This document shows positions 50,920 through 61,539 of a stretch of DNA of 64,000 nucleotides, one piece after another (the first letter of the stretch is position 1; each line of letters opens with the position of its first letter). This DNA comes from Leptoclinus maculatus (Eukaryota; Chordata; Actinopteri; Perciformes; Stichaeidae). The translations under genes were made by a program, and so were the position numbers. The DNA is taken from NCBI GenBank assembly GCA_032191485.1, contig JAVDOI010000041.1:1017501-1081500 (forward strand). The letters are read 5' to 3'. The notes beneath the pieces were generated by a model. It saw nothing but the letters and a program-made list of their open reading frames with translations. It was not told where the DNA came from and searched no databases.

Positions 50920-51660
50920 TTGTCATTCAGAAATGTTACTATTTTGCTCATTGTTGTTCTTCATGATTTTACTTCATTTTGTAATTAAGGCTTTTCTTAT
51001 TTCGTAAGAATGTTGTTATTAAGGATTTTGCTTATTTGTTATAATTAAGGATTTTGCTTGCATCATAAGACGATTTTGCTAGTTTTTTTATAATTAGAGG
51101 GTTTTACTTAAAACATATGCATTGTGGTTAATTTAGTAATTTAGGATATTACTTATTTCATAAGAATTTTGCTTATTTTGTACTTGATGAATGTAAATAA
51201 TGTTGCAATCAAGGAATTTACAATTTTTGTTATAGTTAAGGATTTTGCTTATTTCATAAGAACATTGCCATTATGGATTTAGCTTGTTTTTTATAATTAA
51301 GATTTTTGCTTATTTCACAATAATTTAGCTAATTTTTGTTCTTCGTAAATTGAGTTAATTTTGTAATTAAGGAATTAAAAAAAAATAATAAAGGATTTTG
51401 CTTAAATCATGAGCGTTTCGCTTGATTTTGTAATTAACAAAATTACCTTTTTCATTCAAATGTAACTTATTTTATACTTCATGAATTTACAATATTATGT
51501 AATTAAGGATTTTGCTTATTAATAATATTGTAATTATGTTTTTTTCTTATTTCATAAGTTTATTTAATTTTCTAAATAAGGATTTTGCATATTTCATAAG
51601 AACTTTGCTTATTTTTGTATTTAAGTATTTAGATTACTTTTGTGCTAAAAGGATTTTGAC
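50920..51660 (+). repeat. AT-rich degenerate tandem repeat
   Basis: Diverged copies of TAATTAAGGATTTTGCTTAT and TTTCATAAGAAT, recurring every 30-60 bp. No coding signal. Confidence 0.75.
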
Positions 51661-53145
51661 ACAAAATATCCTCCAAATCAAACAATGTGAATAAAATATG
51701 AACACATACGTAAAACTAAACACACATACTTGTACTGCACAGATACATGTAGTACTAGTACTACTTTAACAAAGTACTTTAACCTTCTAGTAACGAGCCC
51801 TATTTTTAGGCTTCTGCTCGAAAATACTATACCCATACTCAAAGGGGCCTTACTCTCTAACTACAAGGTCTATTTGAATAATAGACCTTGATTATTAAAT
51901 CACAATTATTGATAATACTATATTAAATGAGGCTATTGAAAGCCTATTGAAACCATCCAGCATCATAGCAAATGATGGCAGTAGTCATACAAAAAAAGAA
52001 TTGGAGTGAATAGAGTGAAGTAGGCCAGAGCAAGAGACATAAACGTACGAGAGGTCACGAAAGGTCGTCATTTGAGAAACAGCCTCTCCAGCTGTTCCAT
52101 TGTACTTTTATAACTTAAATAACGATATATTTAACTTCCTTTATCCTTGTACATGCACAATCTATCACATACAGCAGTTTGGCATCATTTTTGAGAGCTA
52201 GAATCTTCTCCAAAGCCTCTTGGGGCCGCCGACTCACGGCAGCATGCGCTATAGCGTGTGTTTGAGTGCACATTTCTTAGCCTGTGGTTGGTCAATTCAA
52301 TACTACGACACATCTATACACATGCTAGGATCTAGCCAATGCAGTGGAGGCAACAGGCAATCAGTTTTGATTGACAGGATCGTTTTCCGGAAAATCCCGA
52401 TTTACGCAGGCGGACCCTGCGTAAAAGCCCGATTCTCAAAATGTTGAAACGTGGTCCTCCGGGTTTATTTGACCCCCCTTCGTTCAGGAAATACTTTTAT
52501 CAGACAGTAAAACCACAGAAGAAGTCGAATTCACCGGTAAAAATGGATTATGAGGACTATTTCGTCAAGATTTATCTCATGGTGAGTGCAAATTCAGAAT
52601 TCTTCAGCGGGGTGAATGGCTTGTTTATGCTCACTGTTTTGCGGGTAACGTTTGAACCGTTTTACGGAGAGTAAATCCGAAGTGTTCGGTAGAATCCGGG
52701 TGGAATGCTAATGCTGTTAAGTAGCAAGAGGAGCTATCGGAGCTAATAGATCGCCGGTCGGAGGACTTTTTCGAGTGCGTATCTTGTGAAATGAAAGCGA
52801 AAAAATGACGATATTTTGGTAGCTGTTCTGAAAGGTTCTGTTAGATCGTGTTTAATTGTGTTTTCCGTGTGTAAAATGTTATACATGGTTCTGTTCATCA
52901 GAAGCTCTTCGTTAAGCTGGTATACGACATGTTTGTAGGATTATTATATTTGTTGCTGAACATTGCATTGTGCGGTACCACTCGGCACTGCTCGGTACCG
53001 CACCTGCCCCAATTGGGCGCCTGCTCTGTGACTTGAGGCCTTGCAGCTGATTGTCATGTGTGCCTGATCCTTGAATTACAGAGTTTTTGGTCCCTATGTA
53101 TATGATCAATTTTAAGGTGGAAACTCTTCTCTTTTCTGCTCCCAG
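51661..53145. other. Intergenic before the zzef1 fragment
   Basis: No upstream zzef1 exons (EF-hand region) are found. A short open stretch ends in a strong donor-like ATG|GTGAGT near 52,581, but its phase does not match the first zzef1 exon. Confidence 0.4.
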
Positions 53146-56100
53146 GTTGAAAATGAAACCCGATGTGGTTCTGAGACGTCTGGCCATTGCCGTGGCTTCT
53201 AATGACCACAGCTACACGCCTCAGCTGGTCTCCGTTGCGGTCGGGAAGAACCGGCGTTCCCTGCAGGAGATCAGAGATATCCGGATCCCCAGCAATGTCA
53301 CGGGCTACGTAGCCCTCTTGGAGAATGCCAACATCACACACCCCTGTGAGCCACCACCTGTCGATCTGTCTGCTTAGTGGAGTGTTTATTTACCTCAGGC
53401 TTGTGTGTTCCTTCACCGATGACTTGGAGAGGAACTGTCTTTCTCATATGCACCCCTCCTGTGGAGACAGAGCTTCTGTCAGCTACAGAAGAGCAGCCGC
53501 CGCTGGGTTCATAGATAGTTGGGTGGTTAAATGCCTCACTTTGAATCCTCATGCAAGCCTCCATAAACTCTTGATTTCCACCTTCACCCTCAGGTCTCAA
53601 AGGACCATATGTGGAGACACATCTACCTTTTATTAGAAGTTGTCTAGCCACACAGAAGCAAGGCTAAAACACACAAGCTCTGTTTTTGCTAGGGGATATA
53701 TATTTATATATATATATATATATATGAATGAATGAGGAAAACAGAAACTGAGGATCGATTGGTCCAGGCAGCTGTGAGCAGGAAAACAGCTAGCAGAGGT
53801 TCAGATAATGGTGACAAGTTCATCATTGTATTTTGATTATGTGGCTCTGTATGATTTGCAAAAATCACAATGAGCCAAATAAAATGCTTTGCATTGGATT
53901 TAGTTTCTCATATTTGCGATTAGGTTAATTTGTGTCTCCCTCAATCATCATCAGCTCTCAGAGGGAGAAGCAACCTGTTGTGGCATTCTTTTTGCGTGAT
54001 GTATTCCATCAGTCTGCTAACTGCATCATCTCTTCTGGCACCAAACCCCAGACATCAAGATTAACATGAAGCGGTGCCTGAGCGACGGATGTGACACGCG
54101 GATTCGTGTCTTGAAGACACTGGGCTATCAGATTACCAAGAGCAAAGAGGTGTCTGTTTCGGATGCTTCAGCCATCTGGTACCTGTCTCTCCTCACCTCC
54201 TTGGTCACCGCATCCATGGACACCAACCCTGCTCTGGCTCAGACTGTCCTTCAGAGCACACAGTAAGACACACCCCCCTTCTGGTTTTGAATATGTAATA
54301 GAAAGAAAGAAAGAATGTGTGTAAGTGTAGTGTTTTGTCCAGTGCTTGTGTTCTGAGGGCTTTTTTGTGTGTCTTGTGTTTCTCCTAGACGAGCCTTACG
54401 ACACATGCCTCCGTTGTCCCGAACACCGTCGTCCACAGAGTTCCCCAAGTTCTTCTCTTTGAACATCCTGGAGGAGGTGGATGGATTTCTCCTCAGGATA
54501 GCAGAGTAATGACCTGCTGCGATCATATCAGCACACTCACCCATCACTGCCACGCTCAGCTCGTAACGCTGACGTCATCGCGTTGAAAACTGACTCAAAT
54601 CAAAGTATTGATTTCCCAGGGCGATAAAACTCTATTTCCGTTCCGTTTGATCTGTAAATCATTAACAGCAGCAGCAGCAACAACATGACTAAAATAAACC
54701 TCACTGGCTAATTATCAACCATAGTTCTGTAGGCTATGTTTATTCACACATACAGTCGACATTGTTCCCACAATGTTGGTCTAAACTGGAGTTTTTGTCA
54801 GCAAATTTTGGAACATTTGGAATTCATGACCCCGCATGAAAATATACTTATTTAGAGGAAATACGCCTGACACTCTGAAATAGAGCCACAAAAGATCATT
54901 TGATTGGACACAAGTTGCACTTCCAAACTAACTAGTTTGTTCTTTGCTCCTGTGTAGCTGCTGTGTGAGTCCCGATGCAGAATTGACCCTCCTGGCCTTC
55001 GCTCTGGCCAGAGGCAGCGTGGCAAAAGTGCTCCAGGCGCTGTCCTGCATCAGCCATCATTTAAAGACGGAGTACGAGGCCTCCTCCCTCATCGTGCCTT
55101 TGGCCTCCGTTAGGCTGCGGCTACTTAATCGCAATGGTAACGCCCTGCTTTACTCTGATTCACACGAGGCCGTTTGAAACCTTAGACCAGGGAGAGAAAG
55201 TGCTGAGCCGACAAGGAGGAGATGCATTAGTGGACTACTCGGTGGAAAATCGCTTATTCTGTTACAAAGCTGCACTTCAGTGTGGTGAAAGTTGCCTCCC
55301 AGTATAGGAATGAAATGATAACCTCTATGGACAATGATCAGCTGATGTCATAGGGAATGTCATAATGCGTTGTGTTACAGGGAAGCCCCTCCAGTTGCAC
55401 CTCCATAACCAAATGTTTTTAGACTCCAAAGGTTTCCTCACAGAAGGTGGCAGAAAGAGAGCCAGTGTGATCCTGTCGACAGAGGACCAGAGTAACTTCC
55501 AGATCACTCCGATGAAGATCAAAGTGAGGCTCCGTTTGATTTCACCGTTTCATTGAGAATTTCAAAGCGACGGCGACGGAGGATTTCCGGTGCTTAACGC
55601 TTCCTCTCCGGTTTGTGTGATCGGGTGTGAAAAGGAGCCATTGGTGTGAAATGCGGCCTGGTGTTCACTTACAAGGAGGAAGACGCTACAAGGACTTCAA
55701 AGAGTTTGTACGAGACAAGTAAGGATCCCTTTACAGCCGGCTGAATCTTACTTTTCATGATATTTCAGAGGACAGCTGTGATGAGCAGAAACATGCTGCC
55801 AAATGTATTACATGCAGGACAATCTAAGAAGACGATACTGGTTCAGTATAGTTAGTCTGTGTGAGTTCTGGCACCCCTCAGCAGTGTGGGGGTCTGCCTT
55901 AGTGGTTCATTTGAATGGCTGACACACCATTCTGTCACCTGACCTGCAGTGTGAAGATTCCAACACAGTCAGAGGACGAGCCGATCGGCTGCTTTGAGCT
56001 TGAGGATGACTGGAACGATGTGGAGATCAAGCTGCAGCAGTGTCGCGTTGCAAAGGTACACACTGCATCCAGGACACACTTTGTCTTTCTTCCTCACATT

Positions 56101-57251
56101 TCAACCTCATCATTTCATTCTGTAACACTGTTTTGTGTTACTTCAACATCTTGTTATTTGGTAGTATTCAGGGCTTCCTAAATGCACTAAAAAGAGAACA
56201 GGTATGGCTCCATACTAAAGTAGGCTAAATGAAGGCCATCGTTTTCAATGTGCTGTCATTGTCAAGGAACAACAGCTCTCATTCTTCTGTTTTCCTTGTC
56301 TCAGTTCCTGATGGTGACATTCCTCTGCACCAGGCAGGACTCTGCCGAGCGCCTTGGACTGCAGTCCCTCACCTTCAGTGGCTATCTGTGTCCCGGGCCA
56401 GAGAGGCTCGGAGACCTGGACAACCTCAGTCCAGAGGGGGAGAGCTTGGACTGTGATGCTGCCACTGGCCTTCGTCTACTTAACAAGACCCTCTTCTTCA
56501 TCCAGCAGCTTACAGGCGACATGGTGACTGCTCATCACTACCGCAGTAATCATTTAAATATCAGTAATATCAATAGATTTTGGTGGGATTACCGTGAAAT
56601 ACCACTCTATAGCTGAAGACATTGCACGTTGTTTTCAGTCTGCCCACTTATTGTCATTAGGAGACACGCAACATGTCCTTTTACTGTACTGCTGAACTGT
56701 TGAGGGTAAAGGGATACTTCATATGTATGATGGTTCATGTGTTGTGTTACTTTGTTGTTGTTGTTAAAGACTGTCGCCCTCTCACTCCATTTCTGCAGGA
56801 TGCCGCTCACTTCAAGCAGAAGTATCTTCTGGACTTCAGTGGTCTCGGCCTGAACCTCTTTTGGAACTTCTACAGTAAACTCAGGGAGATGTGAGTAGCA
56901 GTACTGTCACTGCAGCCATAAGTACAACAATAATGACCATTTGGCCTGATCAGGCTCATTGGTCAGTCACTGGAACACATGCATTGGTATGAGGGTCTCA
57001 CTTGTAATAGAGCATTTGTCTTTGTCACAGTGAGGGAGAGGAGGTGTTGAAGAGCAGAGTCCTGCTGCTCCAACTGATGCAGAACTGTTTCCCCATGCTG
57101 CCCGACCCGCTGGATCCCCGGGGCCCAGAGGAGAGCAGAGGGCCAGATGAAGGAGCCACAGCAGCGGCTTGTCCATCCACGTCTAGCAGTGCAGAGCCTC
57201 CGTCTGAACCTGTTAGGGCCGTCTGCGAACTCTACACTCACCTTTGCCTCG
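53146..57251 (+). pseudogene. zzef1: zzef1 internal fragment (DOC domain and following region, 10 exons)
   Basis: Exons: 53,146-53,345; 54,052-54,262; 54,389-54,505; 54,958-55,136; 55,381-55,523; about 55,635-55,718; 55,950-56,055; 56,305-56,523; 56,799-56,890; 57,031-57,251. The first carries the APC10/DOC-type ligand-binding fold (MKPDVVLRRLAIAVASNDH, IPSNVTGYVALLENANI). Then come RCLSDGCDTRI, WYLSLLTSLVTAS, LLAFALARGSVAK, CRVAKFLMVTFLCTRQ and CELYTHLC. These match ZZEF1, a roughly 2,960-residue ZZ-finger, EF-hand and DOC protein; I judge the match to cover about residues 290-770. Most splice phases fit. The exon near 55,635-55,718 has no in-frame acceptor and changes frame internally (KCGLVFTYK, then DFKEFVRD one frame over). 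The EF-hand exons upstream and everything after CELYTHLC are missing, so this is a truncated copy, probably a pseudogene. Confidence 0.8.
53697..53725 (+). repeat. (TA)n microsatellite in zzef1 intron
   Basis: Short TA tract between the first two zzef1 exons. Confidence 0.9.
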
Positions 57252-57755
57252 GTAAGAACCCGCCGGCTTTGGTACAAATGGGAGTAGTGAGACGTGTTTG
57301 GTGGAATGGTCACCAATGGATAAAGCAATCACAAGGAACGTTCATGTTGTGTTGATTTCGGCGGCCCTTGTGGACAATAGCGGTAGTGTTTCTATGAGCA
57401 CCAGCGGCTCATGTCGTGAAGGTCTTGAGCTGTTTTGGAAGCGTGTGAAAGAAGGATGCAACAGATGTCGAATGTGCTTTTTAAGCCCAGCTGTTTGCAG
57501 GATGCACAGCAATGATAGCGCAGCAGAACAATTTAAGTTCTTCTCTTATCTTATGAGGTAATGTACCTGAATTCGTGGCTATGTAATATTAATAACCGTA
57601 ATATGACGATGTTGAAGCAAAGTAAACTTTGTTTAAAAACAAATATATGAACCACTGAAATGTTCAGCAACTGAGGAAGACAGTAGCTGTGCAATGAGAT
57701 AATAAGATAACGGGAAACAATATGCTGATGCGTCTTCATCTGTGTTTGTTCTCAG

Positions 57756-59040
57756 ATCAGTTTCTTTAAACTGGGTTCAGAAAATCTCACCCAGCAGTGG
57801 GAGGACTTCCTGGGAACCATAGGAACCAGTGTCCAGAAGTAAGACTCCCCCCTCCCCCATCACCTCCTCATGTTTGTTTGTTCTACAGTCAAGGTCTCAA
57901 ATGCTTTGTTTTATTTACTTGAACTCAGTTTAAGTTTGAGATATTGACTCATAAATAGTCACTGATTGTTTTGTGTTACACTCAAACAAATTGCTCCCAT
58001 ATTTACGCCATTGACTGGACTGAAAACAAATCAAACATAATACAAAATAAAATCATACAAGTAAAAAGATGTTAAACATAAACTAAACATTTAAAATGAG
58101 CTGTTATCTGGTGTTGAAGTTGAAAATAAGTTTTGCCGTTGGTGTCGTCTTCCAGGACCTAACGTAGCTCTTCTTTGTGTCCCTCAGTAAGACGGGGCTG
58201 GTGTCTTCGTCCTGGGAGCGTCAGTACTTCTTCACGCAGGGCGGTAATCTGATGCAGCAGGGCTGCGGCGAGGTGGCGGGCGGTCTGGTCACCGACCTCG
58301 ACAACAGTTCCGTCATGGCGGTCGACTGCGACGACCGGCGCTTCTGCTTCCAGGTCACTTCCTTCGATGGCAAGAAGTGAGAGGACTCCCGCTGTTCTTT
58401 AACATTTGTGCTTCGAGATGTTTTCTCCATTCTTAAGTGTTCAAGACACGGAGGAGTATAAATGCCACTTTTGTGCTTTTCGTCAGGCTGGTGTGGCTGC
58501 AGTCGGAGAGCAGGAAGGACTGCGACGAGGTAAAATGATTTCTTTCTCCTGTCACGTGACCTGCTCTGTTTTTGTCTTCACGCCGTCTCCTCTGCTGCTT
58601 TCCTCCTCCAGTGGATCTCCACCATCAACAACATCTCCAAAAGGATCTACCTGAGTGAGAACGCAGAGGTCTGTGTCCTACTTCCCTCATTAACTTCCAT
58701 TTCATGTGTTTTTATTTACTCGGTCACTGGTCGTTTGGCAGCCATCTTTAGATGTAGTCCAGCCTGGTTTCACACTTCTGATTTGTCGATTTGATTAAAG
58801 AACGTAAGTCGACCAATCGGAGCAAAATACATGTCCGCATATATAAAAGGACGTCTTATGACCTGGCACTACCACAGACATCGCACATCCACAAGTCACC
58901 ACCACTGTTAACTAAAGTCAGACGCTGTCATCCCATTGGCAGGAGCTGGCAGCCAGAGTGAACCAATCAGCTCTCGAGGCCGTGACGCCGTCGCCGTCCT
59001 TCCAGCAGAGACACGAGAGCATGAGGCCCAGCAGGTAGGT

Positions 59041-59077
<37 letters not shown>

Positions 59078-59363
59078 TGTGAGACTTTATGTTAGAAGAC
59101 CACCAGTGTCAAAACATAGTGTGATCAACAACCTCGTAACCAATCAGCTGTCAGATATAATGAAGACCGACTCTCTCTCTCAGTAAAGGGCGAGCGGGCC
59201 GAGCGAGCAGCATCAGCTCTGTCGGGTCTGAGCCGTCGCCCGCCCTCTCTGTGCTCTCATTGGACGCCCTGGTTGCCCCGGACACGCCCATCCAGTTTGA
59301 CATCATATCCCCCGTCAGCGAGGAGAACTCAGGACAGAGCAAGACGGCAGCAAAGTCCGGCAG
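57756..59363 (+). pseudogene. appl1: appl1-like fragment, copy 2 (end of BAR, PH, linker; 6 exons)
   Basis: Exons: 57,756-57,838 (FFKLGSENLTQQWEDFL, IGTSVQ: end of the BAR domain); 58,188-58,376 (KTGLVSSSWERQYFFTQGG, VMAVDCDDRRFCFQVTS: PH); 58,487-58,529; 58,612-58,668 (WISTINNISKRIYLSE); 58,943-59,034 (VNQSALEAVTPSPSFQQRH); 59,184-59,363 (LVAPDTPIQFDIISP). All phases fit. Against APPL1, a Rab5-effector adaptor, the exon(s) between SVQN and KTGL are absent from the 349-bp intron, so about 46 residues, including the first PH strand, are missing; yet the join is in frame through an Asn codon. N-terminal BAR exons and PTB exons are not in the window. It starts 505 bp after the last zzef1 exon, same strand. 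Confidence 0.8.
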
Positions 59364-59915
59364 GTAGGTGTGTGTATGTAGGTGTGTGTGTGTGTAGGTG
59401 TGTGTATGTAGGTGTGTGTATGTAGGTGTGTGTATGTAGGTGTGTGTGTGTGTAGGTGTGTGTATGTAGGTGTGTGTGTATGTAGGTGTGTGTGTGTGTA
59501 GGTGTGTGTATGTAGGTATGTGTGTGTGTAGGTGTGTGTATGTAGGTGTGTGTGTGTGTAGGTGTGTGTATGTAGGTAGGTGTGTGTGTGTGTAGGTGTG
59601 TGTGTAGGTGTGTGTATGTAGGTGTGTGTGTGTGTGTGTAGGTGTGTGTGTGTAGGTGTGTGTGTGTGTGTGAAGGTGTGTGTGTGTGTGTGAAGGTGTG
59701 TGTGTGTGTGTGTGTGTAGGTGTGTATGTGTGTGTGTAGGTGTGTGTGTAGGTGTGTGTGTGTGTATGTAGGTGTGTGTATGTAGGTGTGTGTGTGTGTG
59801 TGTGTAGGTGTGTGTATGTAGGTGTGTGTGTGTGTGTATGTGTGTGTGTGTGTGTGTGTGTGTAGGTGTGTGTATGTAGGTGTGTGTGTGTGTAGGTGTG
59901 TGTGTATGTAGGTGT
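59364..59915 (+). repeat. TG/TAGG compound microsatellite, right copy
   Basis: About 100 bp longer than the left copy at 376-828 and with a different order of TAGG interruptions, as expected for a fast-changing tract. Confidence 0.95.
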
Positions 59916-61539
59916 GCGCGGGACCGCATAGGTCAGACCTGGGCATTGTACGGCCCGCGGGACGTCAATGGGAAATTAGGAATGAAACGTAAATAATTGT
60001 AGCTACATCATGCACGGAATACAGCTGCATTGGTTTTATTTTGAAGGCGACTGCTGCTGTCTTTTATCTCAATTTACGTACGTTCGTGGATGTGCGAGCA
60101 GCGGCTCACTGCAATCCCAATAATAGCAGTGTCGGCAGCCGGAACCGGGCCGGTGTATTCGGCCCGATTCGGGGGCGTCATTCAGGCTCAGCCGAGTCGG
60201 CAACCGGACTCGGCCCGACGTGTTTCTTCCGGCATGCCGATCTTACGCCAGAGCTGGTCTAGGTCATTTTGGCTACCTGAGATGTGTTGGTGATGCAGAG
60301 CGACACGGACATCTGAGGCTTTGCTAGCTAAGCTGCTAAATCAACATGCTCAGAAGATGTTGGTTCTCTTTGGATCGACCTACATATGTGAACAAACATT
60401 CTCCGTGATGGAGTTTAATGAATCCAGATCCAGATCCTCTCTCTCACTGATCATCACCTGTCAGCTGTCCTTCACATCTCACCTCACACATTCACCCTGA
60501 CTTCAGAGCACTCGTTTACTGAACTAAAACACAGACAATTAGGTCATTGGACTACAAACGATAGTAATAAAAGTACTAATTAACAGAAACATGATTCCTG
60601 TCAGTGTTTTACTATTATATATAGATATTACATATTTATATTTGTTTGGATCATTATTCCTGCTGCAGATGTTTAAGGTGGAGCTCATTTTAACTCCTTT
60701 ATACTCTGTTGTTCAGTTAGGGTAGTTAGGAAGGGTTTGACAAATTATAATGTGCAAAATAACTAGTAACTAAAGCTGCCAGACAAATGTAGTGGAGTAA
60801 AAAGTACAATATTTCCCTCTGAGATGTAGTGGAGTGGAAGTACAAAGTTGAATAAAATAGAAATACTCAAGTAAAGTACCTTGAATTTGTACATACAGTA
60901 CTTAAGCAAATATACTAGTTACATTCCACCACTGATCATAATATTTACTCTTACCACTCGCAGCTTATCAAAACCATACAATGTACTGCTTCTTTGTGAT
61001 CATCACATTGTATCATCTCATTTATTTGACAAGGGTTTTGCTTGTTAAACGGTAAGTGGATTTAATATAGTTATTGAATACAAATCAAACCAAGAGTGAG
61101 ATAAATTAGTTAAACCAATACAGTGTTAATATTTGAATGGGCCCCGGGCCACTTTGTAATTGAAAAGTTGGGCCCCGAGGTCAAAAAGGTTAAGAACCCC
61201 TGCTCTAAAGATCTCTAAGACCTGAATGAGAGAGACACAGAGAGATAGAGGGAGAGGAGTGTGTGTGTGTCTCAGTGCCTCTGTGTGTTTATCAACACTA
61301 ATGAGCTCATATGAACACCTGTGTGAGAGATTAGAGTGAACAGTGATTTTCAACAAAACTACCTGTCAAACATATGCCCTTCATACCAAAACCATGAGAC
61401 TAATCAATAAAATATGGATACCGTGAGAGAGATAAGACTCTGCCAAACGCGGTAAAGTGATTTTTATGTTTGTGGTGTTAAAAATGTGAGCTACAGCGCA
61501 AGATACAAAACTGGTACCGTCTGCTTTCTTTGAGGAATT
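59916..61539. repeat. Right copy of the 59-kb duplication
   Basis: Equivalent to 816-2,439. Contains no gene. 61,196 onward is array-family sequence as at 2,100. Confidence 0.85.

Noticed and set aside
52441..52674. First coding exon of zzef1
   Set aside because: The sequence does not resemble the ZZEF1 N-terminus and its donor phase does not fit the 53,146 exon.
57251..57756. In-frame zzef1-appl1 fusion gene
   Set aside because: Donor phase 1 and acceptor phase 0 do not match; direct splicing reaches a stop after about four codons.
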